DNA of 64,000 nt from Tribonema minus (taxonomy: Eukaryota > Sar > Xanthophyceae > Tribonematales > Tribonemataceae). Below are positions 24,768 through 35,250 of this stretch, piece after piece (within the stretch, counting starts at the first letter, position 1; each line of letters begins with the position of its first letter). A program made the translations under genes and the position numbers. The notes beneath the pieces are model-generated. The model made no database searches. It saw only the letters and a program-made list of their open reading frames with translations, and had not been told where the DNA came from. The stretch spans positions 434,001 to 498,000 of the forward strand of contig JAFCMP010000412.1 of the NCBI GenBank assembly GCA_017506865.1. The letters run 5' to 3'.

Positions 24768-24815
24768 CGAGATATTTGGGCCAGGCTGGCCCAAATATGG
24801 GGTTCGCAGCGTGTT
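24768..24815 (-). repeat. Palindromic element, right (inverted) copy
   Basis: The reverse complement of about 36 bp of 24199-24245, including the internal palindrome. The two copies bracket about 520 bp (24246-24767) in which I see no gene; together they may be the ends of a small non-autonomous element. Confidence 0.75.
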
Positions 24816-25234
24816 GTGTTATGATATGCGATGGCATGTTGCAGCAGGTGCGCCGCTCGCTGTTGCTGCACATGCCTGGCGTTTGTTTGCATGAAATCTG
24901 TCTGCAGAGTGACTATTATTCGTGTTGCTCATTTGTCGGCACACTGACCACCATGTGCCAATCAATGGCTGATTGTGTAAACCTCTGGGTGTCACCTCCA
25001 AAAACGGGGGTCACCCAGCAAAGTTCTCTGCTCCGAGAACTTTCCCGGAGCCGTTGAGGACCCTTGATCTTGCACGGCGTTTGCAGCACCCTCTTGCTAT
25101 CCGGCGGTATAGGATCTTCAGCGTGGGCAGTGCTTGATAGATTCCCCTTTCCTGTAAGACCTCGCTTTAGAGCGCAGCTGCCAGCTTCTAGTGGTTCGTC
25201 GACAGAAACTCCACCGACTGGGTGTGCCTTCCGC
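24816..25234. other. Intergenic, upstream of the secreted protein
   Basis: No coding signal. A short dyad aagttctctgctccgagaactt at about 25020-25042 and a duplicated ggtgtcacctccaaaaacgggggtcacc hairpin at about 24985-25017 could form stem-loops. Confidence 0.45.
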
Positions 25235-25864
25235 ATGGCCAAGATCATCTTGGGTGCGTACGCCCTGCTCTGCTGCGGACATGTAGCAGCCACACCTTCC
25301 GCTATCAGTATCGAGGACTGTACTTCCGTCTACCAGCGGTGCGCGTTCATCTTCGAGGGCTACCCAGAAATTCCCACATTCAATTTGTGTTCCGGCTCGC
25401 AGCGATTCGCCCCAGCAATCAAGACACGAGATGGCGACGAACTGGGCGTCGTGCACGCAAGCCAAAGTGGTGTGGAGTATCTGCCCGACTGCGACGCTGA
25501 CACCCTCAGGAGGCTTGTGGAGTGGGGTTTCGACCCCTCGTCCGAGCTTCAAGGTGTGTGTGGCTTAACGCCCTTGCATGTTCTCAATAGCCAGCTGACA
25601 TCCACCCACTTCAAGCCTGTATACAGCGATGACAAGACGCATATAGAGCATGCCACACTCGAAGCTGCTTCGAGGAAGGCGTTGCAGGGGGCATGTGTGC
25701 GTGTACCTCTCAGCAGTTGGGAGGTGTTAGGCCCCGATGGCTCAAGTCACATAGTAAATGCAGACTCCGATGCTAGCTGCATTGCGTTCAAAGTGGGTCA
25801 CACATGTCCAGAGGACATGCCCAAGTCAAAGAGGCACTTGAGGGGAGGCAAGACTCAGCTGTAG
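25235..25864 (+). CDS. Small secreted cysteine-containing protein, single exon, unknown family
   Basis: ATG at 25235 gives 209 residues with a clear signal peptide (MAKIILGAYALLCCGHVAATPS). The mature part has several cysteines (EDCTSVYQRC, NLCSGSQ, PDCDADTL, GVCGLT, GACVR, ASCIAF, HTCPED), mixed hydrophobic content and a basic tail (KSKRHLRGGK). The frame is open further upstream to 25064, but the signal peptide favours the 25235 start. Codon use is less GC-rich than in neighbouring exons and there is no intron, unlike most genes here. I do not recognise the family. The segment LHVLNSQLTSTHFKPVYSDD is not repeated elsewhere in the window. Secretion is inferred from the signal peptide only. 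Confidence 0.7.
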   Translation: MAKIILGAYALLCCGHVAATPSAISIEDCTSVYQRCAFIFEGYPEIPTFNLCSGSQRFAPAIKTRDGDELGVVHASQSGVEYLPDCDADTLRRLVEWGFDPSSELQGVCGLTPLHVLNSQLTSTHFKPVYSDDKTHIEHATLEAASRKALQGACVRVPLSSWEVLGPDGSSHIVNADSDASCIAFKVGHTCPEDMPKSKRHLRGGKTQL

Positions 25865-26785
25865 GGATTCCGTGAGCCTCTGCATGGTAACACTCCTTCA
25901 AGTTAGATTGCGTCCTCTTAGAGTCACTGTGAGCAGTTTCGCCAGACCTCCTTGGAGGTGCTGTGCTGAAGCACGGTGTGTTTGGATGCCATGTGCTGCT
26001 GTCTGGTAGTTTGTGTGTTTTGCAGCTCTTCCTGCTGCACTACTTGTGGCTGTGTGGACCGCGATCAGTTTTCTCTGTTGCTCCACAACACACAGTTCAA
26101 TACACCTGATGATCATTTGATCATCTAATGTTATTCCACTGGCTGTGGTGTATTTTTCTTTGTTTTTTGCACTGTCCTTACTGTGCACGCCGCAAATGTG
26201 CACGCACTCCTGGTGGTCTCGTACATTATGCGCACTGGAGCATTCAGACATATGTGGCTTTCGCTCAGTGATACGACATGAACGGCGTGTCAGGTGCCCT
26301 GCATTGTTTGAGGTATGTAAAGCATTGGCACTTGAGTATGTGGCATTCCATCACTCAAGACACGCGAGGCCAGGCTCCAGCTGTATTCTTGATGTCACTG
26401 AGTCGCAACAGCGGCGCGTGTGGCTGCAGTGCTCAACTCGTTGCAAGGCAGCAGCCGCAGTTCACCAATTGCAGGCACATGCTGCTACATGATGAGCGTC
26501 ATCACAGGATCGAATCCCCTTGTTGACATGACATGTGTACAGCGATGGACACATAGGTATGCATGTATCATGCCAGCATACTTCAAAGATTATCATACGT
26601 GGGCTGTGTGTATACCGCGAGAGTAGGTACTGGGTGCATCCGATGAGTCAGCGACAATTGTGCTGCGGTACCCATCGTGATCAGGTCAGCACCACGGATG
26701 CTGCAAGACGTGCATGATCATGCTTGTACTCTTCAAGCGCGGCTCGTCTAGGATGATTATCTTTGAGCATTGATACACTCTGTTG
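25865..26785. other. Intergenic, no gene seen
   Basis: Lower-GC sequence with only short frames on both strands and no recognisable protein or repeat. Confidence 0.5.
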
Positions 26786-26789
26786 CAAG

Positions 26790-27022
26790 GTATATGGACC
26801 AGCGCGGCGGCGCTAATTAGCTTCGACAGCCCGCAGCTATGGCCCCTGCGGTGTGTTGTGAGGGCGCGCGGCAGCGCCATTGCGCTTTACTGCACGAGAC
26901 GGGAGCGAGCCGTAGCGCGAGGCCACGTACGCAACGATGCACTCTGAGTGTACTGTATGTGTACTGTGTTCAACAGCCTGCTTGGTGGGCTCGGCTCGCG
27001 GCGAGGGACCTCGTGCCATGTA
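26790..27022 (+). repeat. Dispersed ~230-bp repeat, copy 1 (second copy at about 30925-31150)
   Basis: Shared blocks in the same order and orientation: cagcgcggcggcgctaa, cttcgac(a/g)gcccgc(a/g)gctatggcccctgc, gccattgcgct, cacgagacgg, gatgcactct, and ggcgagggmcctcgtgccat-like. Divergence is moderate. No coding potential is evident. Confidence 0.8.
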
Positions 27023-27216
27023 GATCCTCATTTCAATGCCGGAATATCAAATATCATCGCCCAACGATGCAAGCGCGCTCTTATACTGTCACGAGACGCG
27101 CCAACAGGGTTCTTGTATGCGGTGAACACAAGGCACAACGAGGCACTACAAAAATGGAAGGGCCAACTTCAACTTCAACAGGGACTCAGGCTGGCTTTTG
27201 ACGCTAGAACTCAAGG

Positions 27217-28024
27217 ATGGCTGGCGGCAGCGATGTCTTCAGCCGTCTGGACAAAGCCAGAGCCGCCCAGCGGGCGTACCGCAGTCGCGTGAAGGAGAAA
27301 GGGAAGCGTCCTTTGAGTGACGCAGAGAAAGCGAAGAAAAAGGCCAGACAGCAGCATCTAAAAAGCGCCGCACAGCTGCAAAGACGAGGGAGAAGGACGT
27401 AATGGCCTGCCTGAAATTGCGACGCCACCCTGATGCCGTGAAAACCGTGGCTAGACAGCAGCTGGAGCCAGGTTTCACATTTTCTGTCGCCACCGTGGCT
27501 TCAGCAGCAGCAGCAGTCACTCCGGGACAGGAGCACACCACGCTTCCAGCTCCTCAGCTGGCCGACGACCGAACCACGGATGCGTGGGAGCACACGATCG
27601 CCGGTGGAACGGCTCTGACTATTGCTCCCGCACTACCTCAGCTGGCAGAGCTGCAGGAGGGCTGGCGAATGGGGCGCACGTCGCTGTAGGCGACCCAGAT
27701 CGAGTTAACTGTGAGCTGGTACCCGCCCCCTACTATGAACCAGGTGACATGCGTCTGTGCATCCGGCTTGGTACGGCCTTCGTAGGTGCGTTTGTGGCGA
27801 TCACGCGCCCAGTGAGCGCAGGGGAGGCGCTGGTGGCGGCGAGGCAAGGCGATGCTCTAGACAGTTCTTCGCAGCAGCAGCAGAGCGGCACCTCCTTCGC
27901 AACTATGACGTCAGCTCCCAGTGATGCCGCGATGGCGGTGCTGCGGATGCTGGTCAGCGACTATTGCCCCCCTCCCCGCCCAAACACCGAGCACCCCCCT
28001 CAGCCGATGGCGTACACACTGTAG
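27217..28024 (+). pseudogene. ORF cluster in three frames, possibly a broken or spliced gene, unknown family
   Basis: Three overlapping frames follow each other: 27217-27402 (MAGGSDVFSRLDKARAAQRA, very basic, KEKGKRPLSDAEKAKKKARQQ), 27402-27689 (MACLKLRRHPDAV...) and about 27690-28024 (CELVPAPYYEPGDMRLCIRL...VSAGEALVAARQGD). Composition is protein-like across the frame switches, and the first stop TAA overlaps the next ATG. The last part has a faint likeness to the end of SET-type domains (…ITRPVSAGEAL), which I do not assert. It could be one gene with two frameshifts, or exons with short introns I cannot place. Confidence 0.4.
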
Positions 28025-29340
28025 TACATTGTTGACACATCCACGTGGATGTTGCAACTTGACAGCGGCCGCTGCACAAGCAGGCATATGTGTACGGAAG
28101 GCAGTTGCTGCACAAACAGGATACACACTCAAGCACCCCCCACGCACAATGCATGCTACGCAAAACCGCAAATTATCATTGTCATCCTCATTGTTCCAAG
28201 TCTCGCGCCCAAGTACCTGCCATCTTTAGGGTTGATGCCGCTTATGCCACCTGATATAGCGAGAAACTCGTTGACACTACTGGTTTGAAGGCATGTCGCC
28301 ATCTCATCTTGTGCCTGGCACCACACCAAGCGTTTGATCATCTCGACTGTCAAGCTCCAAATATGACAGCAGTGCAAGAGATACCTCAGGCCTCTGCATG
28401 CCTTAGACCATCGACAGTACCAGTGGCGTTTGATGAACACCATGCGAATTGTAGACGACACGATGTGGCTTCACATAACGCTGTTGTGAAACAGAGCAAT
28501 TTGGAGGTAAGCGGACGTGAACCGCTGTCTTTGCCTTGCACAGGCAAAGTCTACTTCGAGCTATACCTCCAGACATGATGGATGATTGCCCTTACTATTA
28601 CCACTAACTACATGCCGTACCCCGCAAAACCGATACAGTGTGCGGGACATGTCACACATGTGAGCTTACTCGTATACATATACGCCACGGTGCAGAAGAA
28701 CATGTCTGTTTGAACAATTGATGCGGTATTGGACGGCCTCAGATGGCGGCAGAACGATGTCAAGTAAGCAGCCTTTTTGAAGAAATAATCACGTTGTGTG
28801 CATTGTGTGCTGGTTATCAGTGGTAGGACTGTGCAACACCTAGTCAGCAGCAATGGCGCACGGAAGGTAAACAAGCACACATCCAGAGCGTTGGTGCATC
28901 GAGATTAAAAAATCAAAAATGCCATGTACGCTATCACGGGGCTTGGTAGCTGAGCGTTGCTGAGTTCTGTGCAACCAAGCGCTGCCACCAATTGAATGAC
29001 AACAGCGTGCTCGAGCTCACCCAAGAAATGAATGCGTTTACAATGCTGCAGCACCTCAGTGCTCTCAGCATGAGTGCCGCCGCCGCAGAAAGCATTGGTT
29101 TGTGACATTGTGTGGCGGGAGCTGTGGTGTCTCACACCAGCGCCACCGCAACGTCTCTAGTACGTATTACTGGTGTCACAAAATTCTCATAAAAAGCTAT
29201 GCGATGCTGAAGCGAGCACGTGTCCTGACGCGCGATCAGCGCAACCAACCAAGTTTTAAAACTGCTCTGGCGACTCAACAGGGCAACACCAAACAGCCGC
29301 GCAAGCGCCGGCGTGGCGGCCTTTTTCAAACTATGTTTCA
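28025..29340. other. Intergenic; one fragment echoes exon D of the next gene
   Basis: No full gene. At about 28617-28636 the 18-mer gtaccccgcaaaaccgat is identical to part of exon D of the membrane-protein gene (about 31339-31358), coding IGFAGY. On the minus strand about 28170-28280 reads NEFLAISGGISGINPKDGRY, protein-like but isolated. Confidence 0.45.
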
Positions 29341-32300
29341 TCACGCAGAGGGGGCGGAGGCGGAATCTGCCAGCTGCACGAGCGCCGCGGTGGACGACGA
29401 GCGCCGCCGCTGAGCCGTGCTGCGCCAGCGCCTGCTGCTCTCCCACCCCTCCTTGACGCCCCCGCGCGCGTTGCGCTGGCGCAGGCGCATGACGCTGACG
29501 CAGATGAGCGCCGCGCTGGCGGCGGACAGCGCCACGTTGGCCCAGATGAGCACGTATGCGGCGGGGTCGTACACGGACACGAAGCGGTAGCTCACCGCCG
29601 CGACCACCTGGTGCGGAAGGAAGGGTTGCAGTAGCGCTCAGGTTACGAGCCACAGGCGGCGACTGCAATGAACTGAGGAGCTTGGTTGGCTTTAAGTTGT
29701 ATGAAATGGTGGCAGTGTGGTATGACATCGAGTGAAGGAAGTGAGGTTGTGAGAGGACCCGCGCCTGTGAGCGGCAGTGCAGCACTGCATTGGTCATTTT
29801 AAGGTGATCAGAGCGATGGCGCTTATCGCACACTCAGTGTGACAAAAGGCCGTTGCGGTTGGGCCCCCGTCAAAGGTGCTGATCCTGCTGCCAGCGGCTC
29901 TGGGTCTAGAGTGTTGCGTGATGCCTTGCAAGCAGCAGCTCCGGCCGCTACTGGCTGCTGCAACTTGGAACTCAAGGAGGCAGCAAACACCTTCTGCCGG
30001 CTAGGATGCAACATACATAGATGCGCATGGAATAATCGCTACGCGAACAGTGCGCACGCTATCAATTCTAAACCAGACTTTGACGTGGTGAAACGACGGA
30101 CCTTGTACTGGCGGACCGGTGGCGATAGCCCATTATGGCGCCCTCGACGCAGCGCACACTGGTCACGTCCCCGCGCGCGCTGTTGCCGCGTACGGCAGAA
30201 ATGATAGTTCGAATACTGAGAAGACCCGCGCGCGCTGTTGTCGCGTACCGCACAAATGATAGTTCGGATACTGAGAAGAACATATAGCTCAAAGTAGTAG
30301 CGATACCAACGTGCCTTGTACTGGCCGTAGCCCATGGCGGCGCCCTCGACCCAGCGCACGCTGGTGACGTCCCCGCGCGCGTTCTCGCCGCGCACCGCGT
30401 TCTCCTCGTACGCGGCCATCGCGCTCGGCGCGACGATGCCGAAGGCGAAGACGAGCGCTGACACCGCCTTGGCCGCGCAGAACGGCATGAAGCGAGCGAA
30501 CAGCGACACGATGTCGTCACGCCCCGCGTACGACGCAATCAGCGCGACCGTCGTCAGCGCGAGACCCAGAACCGCGCCCCACGTCGTGGAGGTGAAGTCG
30601 GACGTTGCGAGCTCCGCCTGCGTGGCCTGGTCGAGCAGCGCTGCGGCGCTGACCTTGACGGTCTCCACGCCGGCGGTGAGGGCGCCTGTGCGCGCGCGCG
30701 TTCGGGGGGGGGGCGCGAGCGGCGGCGGCGTTGCGTGTTAGCGATGCGGCAGCGGCGGCGTTGCGTGTTACGGATGCGGCAGCGGCGGCAGTGCGTGTCA
30801 TGGACGCAAAAGTGGTGGCGTTGCGTGTTGCTGATGCGGCGGTGGTGGCGTTGCGTGCGCAGCGGCGCAGAAGTGATGGGCAGGCGGCAGCGTACTGCTA
30901 TGCGAACTCTGAGTGTATTGGATGTGCGCTGTGGTTCAGCGCGGCGGTGCTAACTTCGACGGCCCGCGGCTATGGCCCCTGCAGTGTACACATTGTGAGG
31001 GCGTGCGGCGTTGCCATTGCGCTGTATGGCACGAGACGGCAGCGTACCGTAGCGCGCTGTGATGCACTCTAATTATACATAATTTGTACTTTCTGGAGCA
31101 GCACCGCTTGATGGGCTTGGCTCACGGCGAGGGCCCTGATGCCATTTAAATCCGTCCTTGACCGCGCGCAGTGCCGTGCAAGCAAATTCCATTGCTCAAC
31201 ACTGAAAGCTGTCGCAAGATACGCAAGCGAAGCCCTCGCATGCGGCCAGCATAAAGCACGGCTGCAGGAGGGGGCGGAGAAGCAGCCCACAGGGTCAACT
31301 TCAACTTTAATGGGTGACCCACCTGGTATGGGGTACTCGTACCCCGCAAAACCGATGCCGGGCGTCGCGGTGTCCCAGGCTGCAAAGTTCTTTATCTGTG
31401 TGCGCGGGTGGTTGTAGTTGACGTTCGCCCAGCTTGGCTGCAGCACTTCCGCCAGCGGCCGCGCAGGCACGGACGTCACCGGATCGAAGTCAATGGGCCC
31501 CCAGCCAAGCGCCCCCCACGCGTCGTTGCAGCGGCGCCAGTCCACGTACCCCCCCAGCGACGGCACGTGGACGTTGGCGTAGTGCACAGCGTTGGCGAAC
31601 TTCTCCGGAGCCGTGCTGCACCACGGCAGCGGCGCGGCGGCGGCGGACGTGGCGTCGGTCCACTGCGCGTACGCGCCGAGCTTGAGCAGCGGGTTCTTGT
31701 TGGGGTCTGTCGCCGCGAACGTCGGCTGCTTGGTCTTATATTCGGGGGGGACGTTGCTGTGGTCGCCGCCGTTCCACCAGTCGCCGCGCTCCCCCATCGT
31801 CCAGTGCCCCGTCGTCGCGTTCTGACTGAGCCATGCCTCGCTTATGTCCCACGCGAGGATGCTCGCATTGCCTATCACGAGCGGCGTCACGATGCCCTCT
31901 GCCTCGATCTGCACCCCCCAGTTGTGCCCTGCGGCGTAGCAGTTGTTCGTATCGGCGGGCGTCGCCTGCCCGTTGGTGTACATGGTCCAGTCGCACTGCA
32001 GCGTGCGCCCGTACATGTACACGTTGTCGGTCTCGTTTGAGGTGTTGGCGCCGGGCGGGGCTTGGCCCAAGGCCGCCGCCCGCGCCGCGATGTTGAAGTT
32101 GGCGACTTCAAAGTTGGCATAGCTGTCACTGACGGCCGCGTTTGCCAGCTGTGCGGGGGGCCACAGCAGGTTTGCCTGCGGCATGGGAGGGGGGGGGGGG
32201 GCATATGATGATGCTTGGAATACATGCCGGTGATGGACACGCTTTAGGGTTAGGCAGCGCGTAGCGCATTTGCAGGCATCATGCAAGGCCGGTGCAGGAG

Positions 32301-35250
32301 CCGCAGGGTGACACAGGGCGGCAACACTGGCTCACGTCTAGACTCCATGTACAGCTTATGTACGCCGGATAAACGTACCTTTCAGCGTACTTCACGTGTG
32401 CCTGTATGCCTATACGTACCACCACCCGGATCCATGCCGCAACAACAAACACCTCGCGCAAACAGACTGGCGCACCTGGGGGAAGTAGGAGTCGAACACG
32501 TACGTCCTCGCCGCCCCCACGCACGCCGACGCGCGCCGCCACCCCTGCTCATCCATCCACGGGTGCACAAACGTGATGATGGTCACGCACTCCCCCGCCC
32601 GCGTCTCGTAGTTGCCGATGCGCAGCCGCTCAAAGTTCCAGTTTTTCGCGTCCGCCATGCCAATGAAGCGCACCGCCGCGCCGTACGACAGCATTACAGG
32701 CGTCGCGTCGACCCACTGCGGGTCGTCCATCGTCCAGATGACGGTTGCGCCGTCAGCCAATCCAGCGATCTTGCCGCTGTCGGCAATGGAGCGGCTCGTG
32801 AGCGCATCGGTGGCTTTGATGTGCTTGCCTGAAGGGGGGGGGGGGGGGGTATGTATGTACAGATGACTATGTGACAGCGCTCAGTTGGCAGTACTGCGAC
32901 ATCAACTGTGGAGTGATCGTCTACAGGGGGTGTGCAAGGCGTGTGATTGTACGATGATAGGTCACTGTCAGGTGCTCGGCAGCATGCGCATCACGGATGT
33001 ACTGTCACACGCTTCTAGGCCATGTACACGCATAGTACAAGCGGCGGCGTTTGAGTGGTTGTCGTTGCGACACTTTCAGACTGTCATACGACATGTAGAT
33101 TCCTTACAGCTAGATGCCAATCATCTGGGCTTTTTCGCGCCCTGAGCGAGAATTAATAAAAAGTACAAGGGACTGTTGTCGCAGCGCATGTGTAGCTAAT
33201 GATAGCTGTGCATCAAACATGGCAGCAATCTCAGAGCATGTGCAGCTAATGATAACACTGCGGCAATCTGGAGAAGGCAAGACGCTGCACCTGGTAGCCC
33301 CATCAGAGTCCCCGGAATCCGCGTGTACCCGAATGCCAGCGTGTACGACGAGTCCTGATCAGGCGTGTCAATGTGCACCAGATCTGCCACCACATCGCAG
33401 GATGGGTCGCTGCACAGGAAAAGGTCCAGCTGCAGAGTTGAAGGGGGATTCAGGGGGGGGAGGGCGGGGGGGGGGTTGAAGTAGGGATGGCCAAAATGCA
33501 TTGTTGTACACGTATACACATCCACAAGTACATGGACCTTTTTTTTCTGCTTGAGGGGCAGACTCACTGCACCAGCGATGCGCGCTTGAGCTGAAACAAC
33601 GATTGTGCTGGAGGGGCGGACGCACTGAACCATCAATGTGCAACGTATACTTGAGTCGCATCTACTCGCGCATCATGTACATATACCTAATGTATACCGT
33701 ACCTGAGCGCTGCCTTTGAGGCGCTTGCTGGAGTTGAACCGCTTGGTGTCCTGCTCCTGGCTCAGCGTGTAGTCCGCCAGGAAGCCGCGCATGTGCGGCT
33801 CCGTTGACGTCGCAGTGTCGCCAATCTGCGGCGGCGCGCTCTCTACGAAGCGGACCGCCGCCAGCAGGTCCGCAGCGCTCTTGAGGTAGAGCTTGTCGCC
33901 TGCGGCGAGTCACCGGCGTACTTCAACAATGAGGCTTTGAGCGGCGCATGGGCGCGTGAAGTTATCGCCGCCAGCAGGTCCGCCGCGCTCTTGAGGTAGA
34001 GCAGGTCGCCTGCGGCGAGTCACCAGCGTACTTCAACAATGAGGCTTTGAGCGGCGCATGGGCACGGCATGAAGTTGTCGCCGCCAGGTTTGCGGCGCTC
34101 TCGAGGTAGAGCTTGTCGCCTGTGGCGAGTCGACAGTGCACTTCGTCAGCGAGGCTTCACGTAGGTTTGGAGGAGGTACGACATGAAGTTTGGCTGCAGC
34201 GCCGCTGGTGTGCCATCGCGTGGCGGCGCGCGGGGGGCCAGCTTCACCTGATGCAGGTGGCGCGCCATCTCCATTGAAGTAAGATGCATGAGAGAGGAGG
34301 GCGCCATGTGGCAATGGCGCGTAGCGTGCGTTACGCACAAGGCAGCTGTCACAACAGAACATGGCTCTGTTGTGATGTCGATCAGCGGCGTTTGGGCCTT
34401 CATGCGCCCAAAGCTTGGGCAGGCGTGGAGATAGGACTCCAGCAAGCAGTTGAGTCCACTAAAATTTCCGGCACGTGATCAGCTTTGTCACCCGCGCGTC
34501 ATCCTGAGGCAGAGCACACGTGCTGATGCAAACGGCCGCAGACACGTCCGCAGCACCGCTGGCAAAGCATTGGGTCCTTCAGCACATTCGGTTAAGCGTT
34601 GAAAGTCTTAGGTGAGGTGCACGTAATTGCACCACGTTCGGTGTACACGTCCTGTTGTTGTTGCATATTGGGGCCAGGGCGTCTGCATGCTGCGCTGCCA
34701 ATGCCACTGACAGCAGCGCCATCCCCTCTGGAACACAGACTGTGACAGCCATGTGCAAACTACAGCAGTCTAGCAGCTTCCAAGAGTGTCAGTGGTCCAT
34801 GGTGGCTGCCAAAGCTTACATGTGGTGCAGCGAATTTCTGCATTCAACACAACCTAATGGAATAGAACTGGTGCCCGCAGCCTGGCGAGCGCTTCGATCT
34901 GGAGCATGCCTTTGGATGATGCATCGAGTGCTGATCATCACAAAGGCCCCTATCTTCTTCAATTTGAGATTTCATCTGCAGGTTTCTTGCTCCGATCTTG
35001 AGCATGAAGCACACATATCAATCACCTCATGGTGCATGTTGCACAGTAGAGGAGTCAAGTATTCACCTGCCATTGCGCACATGCCCACTGCCTGCCCTGT
35101 GGTGATGGCATCCTGGCACAGAAGCGCCTGCGTCGCCTTGCCTGTGTCCACGCCTGGATAACGCGACAGCTCAGAAGTGCCTGCCCAGCAGCGCCCCAAG
35201 AACAGCGCTACCAGCGTCACACACCGCAACGGACCAGCGCGGTACATCAT
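29341..35250 (-). CDS. Secreted/multi-span membrane protein, ~787 residues, seven exons, unknown family
   Basis: Exons: 35250-35067, 33899-33703, 33429-33291, 32828-32476, 32175-31323, 30685-30315, 29607-29341; every junction is in phase. ATG at 35250 begins a signal peptide (MMYRAGPLRCVTLVALFLG). A large extracellular part follows, with cysteines (LFLCSDPSCD, LPWCSTAPE), many Trp/Asn/Asp residues and NxT/S sites (GNAS, SQNATT). Three hydrophobic helices lie near the C-terminus: about residues 611-630 (WGAVLGLALTTVALIASYAG), 640-668 and 717-742 (YVLIWANVALSAASAALICV), then a basic cytoplasmic tail. Intron 5 appears to use a GC donor (TACAAG/gcacgt). I do not recognise the family; a surface receptor or transporter-associated protein is possible. 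Junction copies and tandem repeats fill introns 1 and 5. Confidence 0.78.
30120..30295 (-). repeat. Copy of exon-E donor junction plus a ~60-bp tandem repeat
   Basis: 30120-30200 repeats the end of exon E (coding RGDVTSVR..EGA.MGY...YK), here with a GT donor (AAG/gtccgt). A unit with cgcgcgctgttgycgcgtac and aaatgatagttcg(a/g)atactgagaaga then occurs twice (about 30170-30290). Confidence 0.8.
30720..30870 (+). repeat. Tandem ~30-bp repeat, about five units
   Basis: Units of the form gcggyggcgttgcgtgtta-gatgcggca, progressively diverged. They lie in intron 5 (between exons D and E) of the membrane-protein gene. Confidence 0.8.
30925..31150 (+). repeat. Dispersed ~230-bp repeat, copy 2
   Basis: The same blocks as 26790-27022 in the same order, located in the intron between exons D and E. 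Confidence 0.8.
33040..33170 (+). repeat. Dispersed ~120-bp repeat (CATCTGGGCTTTT family), copy A
   Basis: Runs from gagtggttgtcgttgcgaca through catctgggctttttcgcgcc to gagaattaataaaaagtac. Copy B is inverted at 47508-47640 and nearly identical; copy C is a diverged direct copy at about 53335-53450. Confidence 0.9.
33905..34140 (-). repeat. Copies of the exon-A acceptor junction of the membrane-protein gene
   Basis: The unit with cgccgccagcaggtcc, ctcttgaggtagagc, ctgcggcgagtcacc and aatgaggctttgagcggcg begins in the exon edge (about 33868) and repeats at about 33966-34060 and 34078-34140. The copies lie upstream of the intact exon in gene direction and keep the acceptor AG. Confidence 0.88.

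Noticed and set aside
26500-26530. tRNA B-box-like GATCGAATCC
   Set aside because: No matching A box or cloverleaf could be drawn around it.
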